A stretch of 8,026 bases of DNA from Legionellaceae bacterium UBA2794 (GCA_002352055.1 DEHS01000087.1:1-8026), one strand, 5' to 3'; positions 1-7,900 are shown, numbered from the stretch's first letter. The notes: generated by a model not told the origin, from the sequence alone. Program-made: numbers and translations.

Positions 1-75
1 TCAAAATCTATTAGACCACGTCATAATATCGCTCTTTGGGAATATAATCAAAGTGATAATGGATGGCTATTCTAA
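1..75 (+). CDS. C-terminal fragment of an unidentified protein (5' end outside window)
   Basis: Frame 1 is open from the first base to a TAA at 73-75 and gives 24 residues ending in DNGWLF. About 20 of the 24 codons end in A or T, as expected for genes in this AT-rich sequence, and the peptide holds two tryptophans. The overlapping frame 2 stays open to 103 but has a less biased third position, so frame 1 is preferred. The fragment is too short to assign a family. If real, it is the end of a gene running the same way as the next plus-strand gene, about 236 bases upstream of it. It could equally be chance open sequence. Confidence 0.35.
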   Translation, partial: SKSIRPRHNIALWEYNQSDNGWLF

Positions 76-255
76 TAATGTTCCATCGCATTTTAGAAAG
101 TAATTTTTAGTGGCTAATGAATAATTCAACTATGAGTACTAAAAAAACAATAAAGATTATTTAAGCAAAGTTGTGATAGATGATAAACCTTCAGCTTTGA
201 AGATCAAAGGTAACAGCCCTTAAAAATAAATTGCTATAAATAACCATAGACTACG

Positions 256-276
256 TATCACAGACTATAAGTGATA
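256..276. promoter_or_regulatory. Small inverted repeat in the upstream region of the plus-strand orphan gene
   Basis: TATCAC (256-261) and GTGATA (271-276) form a 6-bp dyad around a 9-base AT-rich spacer, 36 bases before the GTG start at 312. The spacer and right arm contain TATAA-like sequence that could be a -10 element. An operator overlapping the promoter is possible, but a dyad of this size also arises by chance in AT-rich DNA. The remainder of 76-311 is AT-rich and non-coding, with a minor 6-bp hairpin at 195-209. I saw no CpxR-like (GTAAA repeat) or PmrA-like (TTAATATT repeat) sites in it. Confidence 0.2.
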
Positions 277-298
277 TAGTTTTAAAAAATATGGATCC

Positions 299-305
299 AG
301 GAGGG
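299..305 (+). promoter_or_regulatory. Shine-Dalgarno AGGAGGG that sets a GTG start at 312
   Basis: AGGAGGG at 299-305 lies 6 bases before GTG at 312, which is near-optimal spacing. The more upstream in-frame ATG at 291 has only AT-rich sequence (TTTTAAAAAAT) before it and would put this strong site inside the coding region. The site therefore favours the GTG. Confidence 0.75.
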
Positions 306-311
306 ATAATT

Positions 312-1166
312 GTGACGTTTATAAAGGGATGTAACGGCAAATTTGATAAAGACAAATATCAAATTGAATATGATTTATTTAAGGAAAAAATGTTAGCCGG
401 ATTGAATGTTACAGAAAAATTAGTGACTACCACAATAGAATCTTTTTTAGAGCCAACGGATATTCATTACGAACTAATCAAAGCTTTAACCGAGCAGACA
501 AAAGCAAATTTAAACTTACTTGAACAAGCTATAATGCCCATGACTCTTGATTTATATGAATATACAATCAAATTATTACAATTTCATGCTCCAAAAGATC
601 AATATAAAATATTAACTCAAAAAAAAGGTAACAAAGATTTATTTACAACTATATTTAGAAAACTATCTAAGGCTTTCACTATTTCAATTTCCTTGATAAA
701 TGGAAATCAGAATTTCGAAACATTATATAACTATTTCGCGAAATCCACCCCAATGCTTATTCAAGATAAATTACAACAAAAACATCATATTATAGATCCT
801 GTTCTTTTGAGCGGGTTTGTAGAGTGTCGTAATAGATATGGGCTTTTCCTTGAGAATGCTTATAACTCTGAAAAAAAGTACAATGAGTTATTAAACAAGT
901 TAAATTCATTTGAACAAAAAGAGTTTATTTCAAAATGGACTGAAATCAGGAAATTGATTACCGAAAATCACTTGTTGCCTAGCCAACTAGAAAATAATGC
1001 AAAAAATTTATCACAAAATTCGAACACCTTTTTTTCCTTTCCCCCCAATTCTTTAGACCAGGATGTTCTTGAACAAATGATTAAGCAAAAAGTTCAAGAA
1101 TTATTATTTCCTAATAAATTGACTATATCGGATAACAATACCAACCAATTTAATCCCATATTTTAG
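312..1166 (+). CDS. Hypothetical protein, helical and hydrophilic; possible secreted effector
   Basis: I do not recognise this protein. From the GTG at 312 it has 284 residues, starting MTFIKGCNGK and ending FNPIF; the in-frame ATG at 291 would add seven residues but lacks a ribosome site. The sequence is rich in K, N, E, Q and L, has no signal peptide or clear membrane segment, and reads as mostly alpha-helical (for example NLNLLEQAIM and VLEQMIKQKVQELL). No catalytic motif is evident. The last 50 residues are polar (many N, Q and S) with a proline-phenylalanine patch and a hydrophobic final pair, loosely like C-terminal signals of type IV secreted effectors. That reading is an inference only. 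The gene stands alone: its neighbours to the right are convergent. It carries homopolymer runs of A8 (619-626), T7 (1029-1035) and C6 (1041-1046). The coding call is firm from length and codon bias; the function is open. Confidence 0.8.
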   Translation: MTFIKGCNGKFDKDKYQIEYDLFKEKMLAGLNVTEKLVTTTIESFLEPTDIHYELIKALTEQTKANLNLLEQAIMPMTLDLYEYTIKLLQFHAPKDQYKILTQKKGNKDLFTTIFRKLSKAFTISISLINGNQNFETLYNYFAKSTPMLIQDKLQQKHHIIDPVLLSGFVECRNRYGLFLENAYNSEKKYNELLNKLNSFEQKEFISKWTEIRKLITENHLLPSQLENNAKNLSQNSNTFFSFPPNSLDQDVLEQMIKQKVQELLFPNKLTISDNNTNQFNPIF

Positions 1167-1282
1167 ATTTTAGATAAAACAATGATATATAAACGTATTT
1201 GTATCAGAGTCTCATGCAAAATTAACACTGTTCGGTTATCTAGATGAAACTATAGGAAATTGATCTTTTAGGTTTGCTCATT

Positions 1283-1330
1283 TAAGGAATATAATCAGAT
1301 GGTTTTTGTAAGCATCTGATTATATTCTTA
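1283..1330. terminator. Long AT-rich stem-loop between convergent genes; possible bidirectional terminator
   Basis: The arms 1287-1301 (GAATATAATCAGATG) and 1313-1327 (its exact reverse complement) form a perfect 15-bp stem with an 11-base loop. With one bulged G (1286 or 1287) the pairing extends to about 18 bp over 1283-1330. It sits 6 bases after the minus-strand stop at 1334 and about 117 bases after the plus-strand stop at 1166, where a shared terminator would be expected. The stem has only 4 G/C pairs in 15 and no clear T run follows on either strand, so it is not a textbook intrinsic terminator. TTGTAAG (1306-1312) in the loop can also pair with CTTACAA (1327-1333), giving a competing fold. 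Confidence 0.45.
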
Positions 1331-1333
1331 CAA

Positions 1334-3112
1334 TCAAAGTGATTTAATATGCTTATTGATGGTTATATTATTATCATGTTCTGATTGGACTTCTGGTCTC
1401 CCCTTGCTGGTTGCAAATAAAGAAAAATAATCCTGCACTTTTTGCCGGTCTAACTTAGAATCAGCTCGAATATTTGAATACTGTGAATGTTCTTCAATTC
1501 CAACTTCAGTTTTTTCACCACGGCTAATCGCTTTCTCAAATTTTCGGTGGATATCATTACATACTGCAAGTAATTCATATGCATTTGATGAATCACGATT
1601 GGTTTGCCCATATTTAGCCAAATCGCGTATTCCAGTATTCTCCTCAATTTTCTTGTACCCTCCATGGATCAAGGTGCTAATTCCTCGTGTAATGGGTTTT
1701 AAGAGCCAAGTAAGTGGAGTTGTACTTAATTCAATGACTCCCCTTAACATACTAAAAAGCCCATCCCCAAGATACCGGGGCTTGAGCGTAAAAATACCAA
1801 ATAAGGTTTTGCCTAATCCTATGAATAAGCTGGCCATTCCAACTAGTGGTTGTCTAAAATCCTGAGCCAATTGTGTATTACTCTTGTAAGGTTTAAAATA
1901 GTCAACAAAAATCTTGGCAATTTTTTTTGCAGTATGATGTAGTGGAACATAATCAAGTTGCGCGAAAGTCACAAGATCGTATTTACGATGTGGAAATGGA
2001 CGCCAGCTGGAATTAACTTTTTCATTTAAATAATCATGAGTATAATGATTAAAATAGTCATCGATGACAGAGCGACCCTCATAATGTTCATCAGGGTATG
2101 AAGCATTTAAAGCGCCCTTCACGACATTCATAGCATTCATAAAACTTCTAATTTGCCAAAAACTGTATTTTCCAACCTCTCTGATCTTTTTAGGGGAAAA
2201 ATCTTTTAAAAACCAGGATTGATATTCATCAAGTTTCTTATCCATGGCATGTTTATTTTTAAATGAATCTTTAATAGGTGATGCCATTATTGTTAAAAAT
2301 TTAGCAGTTGCTTCAAGTCCTGCATTTAAACCTTTAAAATAGGATAGCCCCAGTGCAGCATCCCCCTTTAAAACCACACGAGCATCATTTCGTACACTCA
2401 CTATATTTTTAGCATGAGTTGCAGGCGCTTCATTTACGCTAATACGAACAGAACTTAAATCAATTTCTTGACTTATTGACGTGGTGTCAACAATTTTATG
2501 GCTAAGGTACTCACTAAGAAATGCCCATAATTGTTGAGGCATTGTAATATCATTTCGATTTTTACTTTCATAGGGCATTATTGGATTTTTGGATGTTGCA
2601 TTTTGTAATGATAAATAGTCTTTTCTTGAAATCATCATTTGCATGGTTATAGGTGTTTTGCCTGTTGCCGGATCAAAATGGCCAACATATTCATTGGCAA
2701 TTAACCCCTTTCTACTCATCAGCTGATAAAATTGTTCTACACGAATACCAGGTGCTTTTTCTTCACCACTAACTTCGTACCGCAATTGCAACACAAAATC
2801 AAATTCATGCTTTACCTGATTGTTTTCAGAAAATAACGCTTTACTCACTGTGCTATGAGTACCGTCAGCGCCGATAATTAGACTGAGATTAGGATATTCA
2901 TCTTTTATCGTCTGATTAATTTCCTCTTCTTTTACTTCATTATTGGTTCTAATTTCAACGCCAATTTGCTTAGCCAATTGAGTGAACGTCTCTTGTAATT
3001 TATTGGTGCGAATATGGGGATCTTTTTTTAATTGAGTTAACAATTCGGATAAAACAGGGTCATTCTCACTACCAGTAGCCTTTATAATTGCTTCTAATTG
3101 TTTCGCTTGCAT
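1334..3112 (-). CDS. Surviving 592-codon frame of the FAD monooxygenase (lacks FAD-binding N terminus)
   Basis: The open frame after the amber codon can start at ATG 3112. It keeps the second flavoprotein motif, LIIGADGTHSTVS (about residues 78-90; the DG motif contacts FAD and NAD(P)H), and the third, KGDAALGLSYFKGLNAGL (about 249-266; GD binds the FAD ribityl chain). Both are typical of UbiH/p-hydroxybenzoate hydroxylase-like enzymes. The first GxGxxG motif is missing, so this product alone should not bind FAD properly. Residues from about 300 to 592 form a long extension beyond the catalytic domain, with a hydrophobic stretch at about 422-485 (for example GMASLFIGLGKTLFGIF and TTPLTWLLKPI) that could be a membrane-associating hairpin, followed by a charged tail. 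An AGGAG at 3130-3126 lies 13 bases before ATG 3112, rather far for efficient restart. The substrate is unknown. In intact relatives the extension may target the enzyme to membranes (inference). Confidence 0.6.
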   Translation of the reverse strand: MQAKQLEAIIKATGSENDPVLSELLTQLKKDPHIRTNKLQETFTQLAKQIGVEIRTNNEVKEEEINQTIKDEYPNLSLIIGADGTHSTVSKALFSENNQVKHEFDFVLQLRYEVSGEEKAPGIRVEQFYQLMSRKGLIANEYVGHFDPATGKTPITMQMMISRKDYLSLQNATSKNPIMPYESKNRNDITMPQQLWAFLSEYLSHKIVDTTSISQEIDLSSVRISVNEAPATHAKNIVSVRNDARVVLKGDAALGLSYFKGLNAGLEATAKFLTIMASPIKDSFKNKHAMDKKLDEYQSWFLKDFSPKKIREVGKYSFWQIRSFMNAMNVVKGALNASYPDEHYEGRSVIDDYFNHYTHDYLNEKVNSSWRPFPHRKYDLVTFAQLDYVPLHHTAKKIAKIFVDYFKPYKSNTQLAQDFRQPLVGMASLFIGLGKTLFGIFTLKPRYLGDGLFSMLRGVIELSTTPLTWLLKPITRGISTLIHGGYKKIEENTGIRDLAKYGQTNRDSSNAYELLAVCNDIHRKFEKAISRGEKTEVGIEEHSQYSNIRADSKLDRQKVQDYFSLFATSKGRPEVQSEHDNNITINKHIKSL

Positions 3113-3256
3113 TACTAAAGTATGACTCCTTTGCTACTGTTCATACTTTTCAAGCACTGCTATATTTAAGGCAGGATTTAAGCGTTTCAATCCCCAAGCA
3201 TTAATAAGCCCTATTGGCCCCGCACCTACTACTAACACATCAGTATCACCAGCCAT
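1334..3256 (-). pseudogene. FAD-dependent monooxygenase gene interrupted by an in-frame amber stop
   Basis: Read from ATG at 3256 the frame encodes 40 residues with the classic FAD Rossmann start: strand VLVVGAGPIGL with GxGxxG at residues 11-16, and E36 (VLEKYE) ending the second strand. A TAG at 3136-3134 (codon 41) then interrupts it. The same frame continues without another stop as QRSHTLVMQAKQ and runs 599 more codons to TGA at 1336-1334. Joined, the two parts make a normal group A flavoprotein hydroxylase of about 640 residues. The stop falls in the stretch after the second strand where relatives often have an aromatic residue before Arg, so a Tyr (TAT/TAC) to TAG change is the simplest cause. 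A good ribosome site (AGGTGGG, 3268-3262) precedes the upstream ATG, showing that this was the native start. The gene lies about 170 bases downstream of the PLP decarboxylase on the same strand. A sequencing error or amber readthrough could also explain the stop. Confidence 0.75.
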
Positions 3257-3261
3257 AATAA

Positions 3262-3268
3262 CCCACCT
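3262..3268 (-). promoter_or_regulatory. Shine-Dalgarno AGGTGGG of the interrupted monooxygenase
   Basis: On the minus strand AGGTGGG (3268 to 3262) lies 5 bases before ATG 3256. It supports the upstream ATG, not ATG 3112, as the original start, and so supports the nonsense-mutation reading. Further upstream the strand has an AT-rich stretch with TATGAT and TACAAT hexamers (about 3280-3300) that could serve as a -10 element, but no convincing -35 is visible. Confidence 0.6.
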
Positions 3269-3381
3269 AAGTTTAAAATTAACCAATTGTATCATATAAA
3301 GAGCACAAAATGATTATTGTTTCTATAACTCAGGCTTATATATTCCTTAGTAGTGGATGTAAAATTGAAATTGCATCGACC

Positions 3382-3414
3382 ACAATATCGAAAATATTGT
3401 TTCTTCTAAACAAT
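3382..3414 (-). terminator. Two overlapping, mutually exclusive small hairpins after the PLP decarboxylase gene
   Basis: On the plus-strand text, ATTGTTT (3396-3402) pairs with AAACAAT (3408-3414) over a 5-base loop. ACAATAT (3382-3388) pairs with ATATTGT (3394-3400), also over a 5-base loop. The two 7-bp stems share 3396-3400, so only one can form at a time. They begin 16 bases after the decarboxylase stop at 3430 and precede the monooxygenase start by about 125 bases. They could act as a weak terminator or attenuator between the two genes. The stems are AT-rich and no strong U tract follows, so support is modest. Confidence 0.25.
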
Positions 3415-3429
3415 CACATAAATGAATGG

Positions 3430-4995
3430 CTAGGGGTTTTCTTGAATTTTTATTAGCCAATGGGCGCGTAAGCCAAGCAAAGACTCACTAATACGAACAT
3501 GGATAAATTCCTGATTCCTTTGATTCCTAATCATAAAACTCATCGCACAATGCAGGTGAAGCTCCAACTTTACTGGTGAATTTCGCTGACTGAAATCAAC
3601 CTGAGCAAAATCTATTGCTAATGTTAAACTAGGACGTGCAATTATTTTCTTTAAAGATTCAAGCAGGTAGGATTCGATTAAGTGAATAAGATTACCCGTA
3701 TCATTTTCTGAAACACTTATGTTTTCGTTCCAGACATGAAAATCAGCCGTTTTGGACAAGGAAGTAAAATCAGGGCAGTACGTGCTATTATTTATATCAT
3801 TATATTCTTTCTCGGGACAGTGAGCCCAAGTGATGCGGTTATCCTCTTCCAGGCGAACCATCCCTTGATAAAAACGGCCATTAAAATGGTTACTTAAAGC
3901 AAAACAATAAGCACCAGTGTGCTGAATAAAAACGGTATCCCCTTTCTTTAGATTCGCAAGATCAGTACGCTCAAGAATAACATCTCCAGCAAAACACAAA
4001 GGCCCCCCTAAAGAATCACTGCCGTTATTCGACAATGGTCTATGTTCCTGATTTAAAATTTGATGAGGAGTTCTTAAGGCAATTTGGTTGATTAATTGAT
4101 CGCAGCCTACGTCAATTATACCCCACCTTTTCCCGCGTATTTGCTTGAGTTGCCTGATCTTAGTTATTAACCCCATTGTATTTCCAATCAAGGAATTACC
4201 GGGCTCTACCATATAAATTTTATGTTTATGCATTAATGGACTTAACCGTTCAGCTAAAGCCGAAATATCGGGAAAAAAATCTTCCTCCGTATAGGGAATA
4301 CCTAATCCCCCTCCTATATTAATAATCTCGATTTTTTGTCCTTTGTATTGTAATTTTTGAGCTATTTCGTGCAAATATTGAATCATTACTGCAAAATTTT
4401 CCAAATTATTAATTCGACTGCCTGCATGCATGTGAAGACCGCGAATTTTTAACGGCAATTCCTTTAATAATAATAAATCCTCAGCGGCAATGCCGAACTT
4501 CGCCTGCGATGATCCATGTGCCAGGATTTTTTGTGCTTCAGTGGACTGTTGCGCGGAGAGATTAATCGCAGGATTGATACGGATTAGAACATCACCAGAG
4601 AAGGATTCTGAATTAATTTCCTCTGCCAGCTCATACAAAAACTCTAAAGAATCTATAACCACTTTGCCTTTATTTTTTAAGAGAAACAGAGCTAAATCCA
4701 AATCAGGGCACGGAGTGTTGTAAATAATGCGATCAATAGTGATACCGGCCTGTTGCGCCAGATTAACCTCTGCGTTGCTGGCACAGTCAGCTCCACACCC
4801 TAATTTGTTGAGTTCCTGTAAAACGGCAAGCGATGGATTTGCTTTAACCGGATACGCAATACGCGCAGCTTCTCCCACCAATTTTAAATACGCAGCTACA
4901 TTTCTTTTCAACTGCTGCGGATTAAATACATAAAGTGGTGTTCCAAATTGCTTCCCCAGCGCTGCAAAATCAATGTTTTTGGACCATTGCTCCAT
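3430..4995 (-). CDS. Fold-type III PLP-dependent decarboxylase (DAP/ornithine decarboxylase superfamily) with hotdog-like C-terminal extension
   Basis: This 521-residue protein has the alanine-racemase-like TIM barrel plus beta domain of LysA/ODC-type amino acid decarboxylases. Visible motifs in order: YPVKANP with the PLP Schiff-base lysine K51; HMHAGSR (188-194), stacking on PLP; INIGGGLGIPY (226-235), the glycine loop for the PLP phosphate; EPGN (264-267); GPLCFAGD (331-338) with the partner-subunit catalytic Cys334; and GAY with FNGR (361-374). Family members are usually about 400-420 residues and dimeric with active sites at the interface. Here about 100 extra residues follow (about 420-521), predicted helix then strands, ending in a FIHVRISES...GLRAHWLI pattern like a hotdog fold. 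The usual EPGR arginine is Asn267, so ordinary diaminopimelate decarboxylation is doubtful. The start is ATG 4995, 3 bases after the upstream stop, with AAGGAA 6 bases before it. Coupling to the acyl enzyme suggests it makes an amine, or acts on an amino acid, for joining to a fatty acyl chain (inference). Decarboxylase class is confident; substrate is unknown. Confidence 0.9.
   Translation of the reverse strand: MEQWSKNIDFAALGKQFGTPLYVFNPQQLKRNVAAYLKLVGEAARIAYPVKANPSLAVLQELNKLGCGADCASNAEVNLAQQAGITIDRIIYNTPCPDLDLALFLLKNKGKVVIDSLEFLYELAEEINSESFSGDVLIRINPAINLSAQQSTEAQKILAHGSSQAKFGIAAEDLLLLKELPLKIRGLHMHAGSRINNLENFAVMIQYLHEIAQKLQYKGQKIEIINIGGGLGIPYTEEDFFPDISALAERLSPLMHKHKIYMVEPGNSLIGNTMGLITKIRQLKQIRGKRWGIIDVGCDQLINQIALRTPHQILNQEHRPLSNNGSDSLGGPLCFAGDVILERTDLANLKKGDTVFIQHTGAYCFALSNHFNGRFYQGMVRLEEDNRITWAHCPEKEYNDINNSTYCPDFTSLSKTADFHVWNENISVSENDTGNLIHLIESYLLESLKKIIARPSLTLAIDFAQVDFSQRNSPVKLELHLHCAMSFMIRNQRNQEFIHVRISESLLGLRAHWLIKIQENP
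3442..3708 (-). other. Hotdog-like C-terminal extension of the decarboxylase
   Basis: Residues about 430-518 form a helix (NLIHLIESYLLESLKKI), then a strand, turn and strand (LAIDFAQVDFS, then PVKLELHLH), then closing strands (FIHVRISES, LRAHWLIKI). The helix-then-antiparallel-strand order and a glycine (G508) between the last strands match the hotdog-like segments of the neighbouring acyl enzyme. No such region belongs to the standard decarboxylase fold. The similarity is by eye and weak at residue level. Confidence 0.4.
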
Positions 4996-4998
4996 AAA

Positions 4999-7900
4999 TT
5001 ATTCCTTTTTAACCACGGGAATGGCATAAACGACCTCACCACTCATGAGTCCTTCAATGGTAAAGTTCATAGTATAAATAATCCGATTAAAATTACTGGT
5101 TTTATTGTTCAATTTCATATGTACGTTATAGATACCTCCCTCACGCGCCGGTGAAATCGATTGGATTCTTTTTTCATGATGCTTCATCAGATAAAATTCT
5201 CCATGCTTTTCTTCCAGCTGATTATCCCAACAGGCAAAAATAACCCCCAGTTGAGCTGTATAGATAGTTGGAAGGATGGTATTAGTCAGCTTAAGGTGAG
5301 ATTTATTTGAAGTACTATTATTTGATTCTATTTCAGCCTTAATCCCCTGTGGCGAAATAGAGGTTTTCCTAATTTTATAATTTATAGTTTCGTATGGACT
5401 ATTCATCCAATCCGGAATTATTGGTGCAATGGCCGATCGTTTAAGGTTTATTTTCAAAACCGGACTTATAAGCTTCACGTTCTGTTTTAACTGGATGAAA
5501 AAGACTGCTTTTCCACGAAATGCACCATCCATCACCGAAAAATCCATCTCGTAAATAAAACCCAACCCATTAGATTGTGGCTCTCCCATTTCCATAAAGA
5601 TTGGAATATTTGTCGATATTCTTATCGGTTTAATATAGCTCTGGGTTAATTCCTGCAATTGAATCGATTCCACGGAATCTGCAGGGTAATACTGGTGAAC
5701 AAAAGTAGTGAACATTTGAATTAGGGCTACTTTGCAATTGAATATATTTAAATGAAACATTTTATCTGAAGGCATAAAGTAGCGTGTGACATCGATTAAC
5801 GCAGTAATTTGCTTCGAATTTAAAACCATTGACGTCAACTGGAGTGTCTCTTCCTGATAACCGTGGTCAAGAAATGTTGAAAGCCATGATTCCCGAATGA
5901 TTAACGGTTTATAATTTACATCCTTTATAACAGAGGCGACCGTATTCCATTTATTTTGCATCTTTAAGGCAGATTCCAATAGTTGATCCACCGTACGACA
6001 TTCGTAGACAAGGTCTACGGGTAAGGAACAATGAAGATAATCCTCTAGATCATGAACCAGCGATACTGCATGTATGGAATCCAAACCAAGACTTTGCAAT
6101 GCTTTTTGAGTGTCTACAATAGGCTTAGGTATTAGCCTTTTTTGATGTAACCAATTTCCTATCCATTTCAATAACCCCTCTTTTTCTTCATTTAAATAGA
6201 GTGATACGTTAAGAGATGACGGTCGTTTCCCCTCGTCACCCCTCTCTGTTTTCTGGTATCCAGATTTAAATATTGGATCATCGCTTTGTTCCATTTGTCC
6301 TGGAAACGATTGTTCGAGCCAGCCAATACTTTGTTCATAGGGTATTGAATTTTTATTAAATAGCAGTCGAGGCTCTTTATGAGCTATGTTGTGAGTCAAA
6401 ATATCAAGTTCCTGTTTCCAGAGTGTCTTTGCCCACAAAGCAGTATCCGAATCAGCTCTTTCGGGCAAAGCCGCGTATAAGCTAATATAACTAATGACAA
6501 CTCCCAGATGATACCTTAACAAGGTTATTCCAGAAGAACCGACTATTTCCAAGGCTTGTTCTTTCCATTCCTTAACATGAAGCGGAAATGAAGTGAATTC
6601 TTCTTGAACTTGATTGGAGGCTTGCAAAAAATTCAGAATCATTGTTAATTTGTCCGGTTTTTCCAATACTAATGCTCCAAGGTAATCAAAAAGCACCTCA
6701 GATGTTCCTTCAAAAATTCGCATAACCCGCGCATCACGCATTATTTGGGCAATGCCATTTATTTCAAGATAACCCCTTCCACCCAAAACCTGCATGCATT
6801 GATCAGTTATTTTCCATAAAAATTCAGTACTAAGCAGTTTATTAACCAATGCGAGTTCGACGGGAAGCGGCTCACCATTATCGATTTTATCGATACAATT
6901 TTGTAATAAATATTCAGTAGCACTTATCGAGAAATACATGTCATTGATTCGTTTTATCCAGAGTGGATTCTCAACTAATAACCCAGTTGCAATGGTACGA
7001 TGCTGACTAAACCGGGTCGCTATCTGAACGCAGCGTTTCATAGCACCAAGGCACAAAGAGGCCATACCTAAGCGAGAATGAGTTAAAGTTTCTTCTGCGA
7101 TAACTAATCCTTCACCAGGCCGTCCAAGAATATACTCAGGTGCTACATATACGTTTTCAAAATGAATGTGATTTTGCGACATTGCTTTAAGACCCATAGT
7201 AATAGACTCATCACCCTGACGTATTCCGGGAAGATCAGTGGGTACCGCAAATGCAGTGATACCTAAAAGCTGATTTTTATGATCGTACGCTTTGGCAAAA
7301 ACATTAATAATGCCCGACCATGCAGCCGAGCCAGACAAGCACTTAGTACCATTAATAATCCAGCCTCCCTCTTCAACCGCTTTTGCCGTGGTTTGAATTT
7401 GATGTACGTCAGAACCTGCGGCCGGTTCTGTTAAAGCAAAAGCAGCCAGGTCATGTCCCTGAGCCAGCAAGGGAATATATTTTTCTCGAACACTTGAATT
7501 GCCATAACGAAATAAAGGATAGATATTAGAATTAGCCAAACCAACAAAGATCCCAAGAGATAAATTAATTGCTGAGATTTGTTCCAACAATCGGAAACTT
7601 TGGCGAAAGTTTAAACCTAACCCCCCCATTGATTTAGGTATTTGCAAGCCAAATAATCCTTTTTGAGCAAAATGCAACATGATATGCGGAGGAATACATC
7701 GGCGTTCGTCCATAATAAAAGGGTTAATTCGTTTTACACCATACTCCCGCAACCAGTTGGTTAAAGATTCTTCAATTCCCTGTTCACTAACTGATAAAAG
7801 CGGATGCGAAGATTCCTCATCCTCCTCAACCAGGCTACTGGACCAAGTGTAAAGAACTTTAAATCCACCCTGCATTAGGGCATTTTTGGAGGCTTGTCTT

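Noticed and set aside
46..57. 12-base direct repeat AATCAAAGTGAT at 46-57 and 1332-1343, considered as an attachment-site or insertion footprint
   Set aside because: A 12-base match between AT-rich positions is expected by chance in 8 kb, and nothing resembling a mobile element lies between the copies.
2..103. Frame 2 reading at the left edge, open to a TAA at 103
   Set aside because: Its third codon positions are less A/T-biased than those of frame 1, which ends at 75; neither has a recognisable domain, so only frame 1 was kept at low confidence.
1450..1865. Open frames at 1450-1665 (minus) and 1599-1865 (plus)
   Set aside because: They overlap the monooxygenase extension in other frames, have no ribosome site or recognisable domain, and the monooxygenase frame carries the flavoprotein motifs.
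3110..3130. ATG 3112 with AGGAG at 3130-3126 as the true start of the monooxygenase
   Set aside because: The 13-base spacing is long, the AGGAG falls within codons (Arg-Ser) of the conserved in-frame extension, and starting here discards the FAD-binding GxGxxG strand encoded just upstream with a better ribosome site.
4490..5154. Plus-strand open frames at 4490-4723, 4727-4933 and 4948-5154
   Set aside because: They lie opposite the decarboxylase and the end of the acyl enzyme, whose minus-strand frames have clear family motifs; these are antisense shadows.
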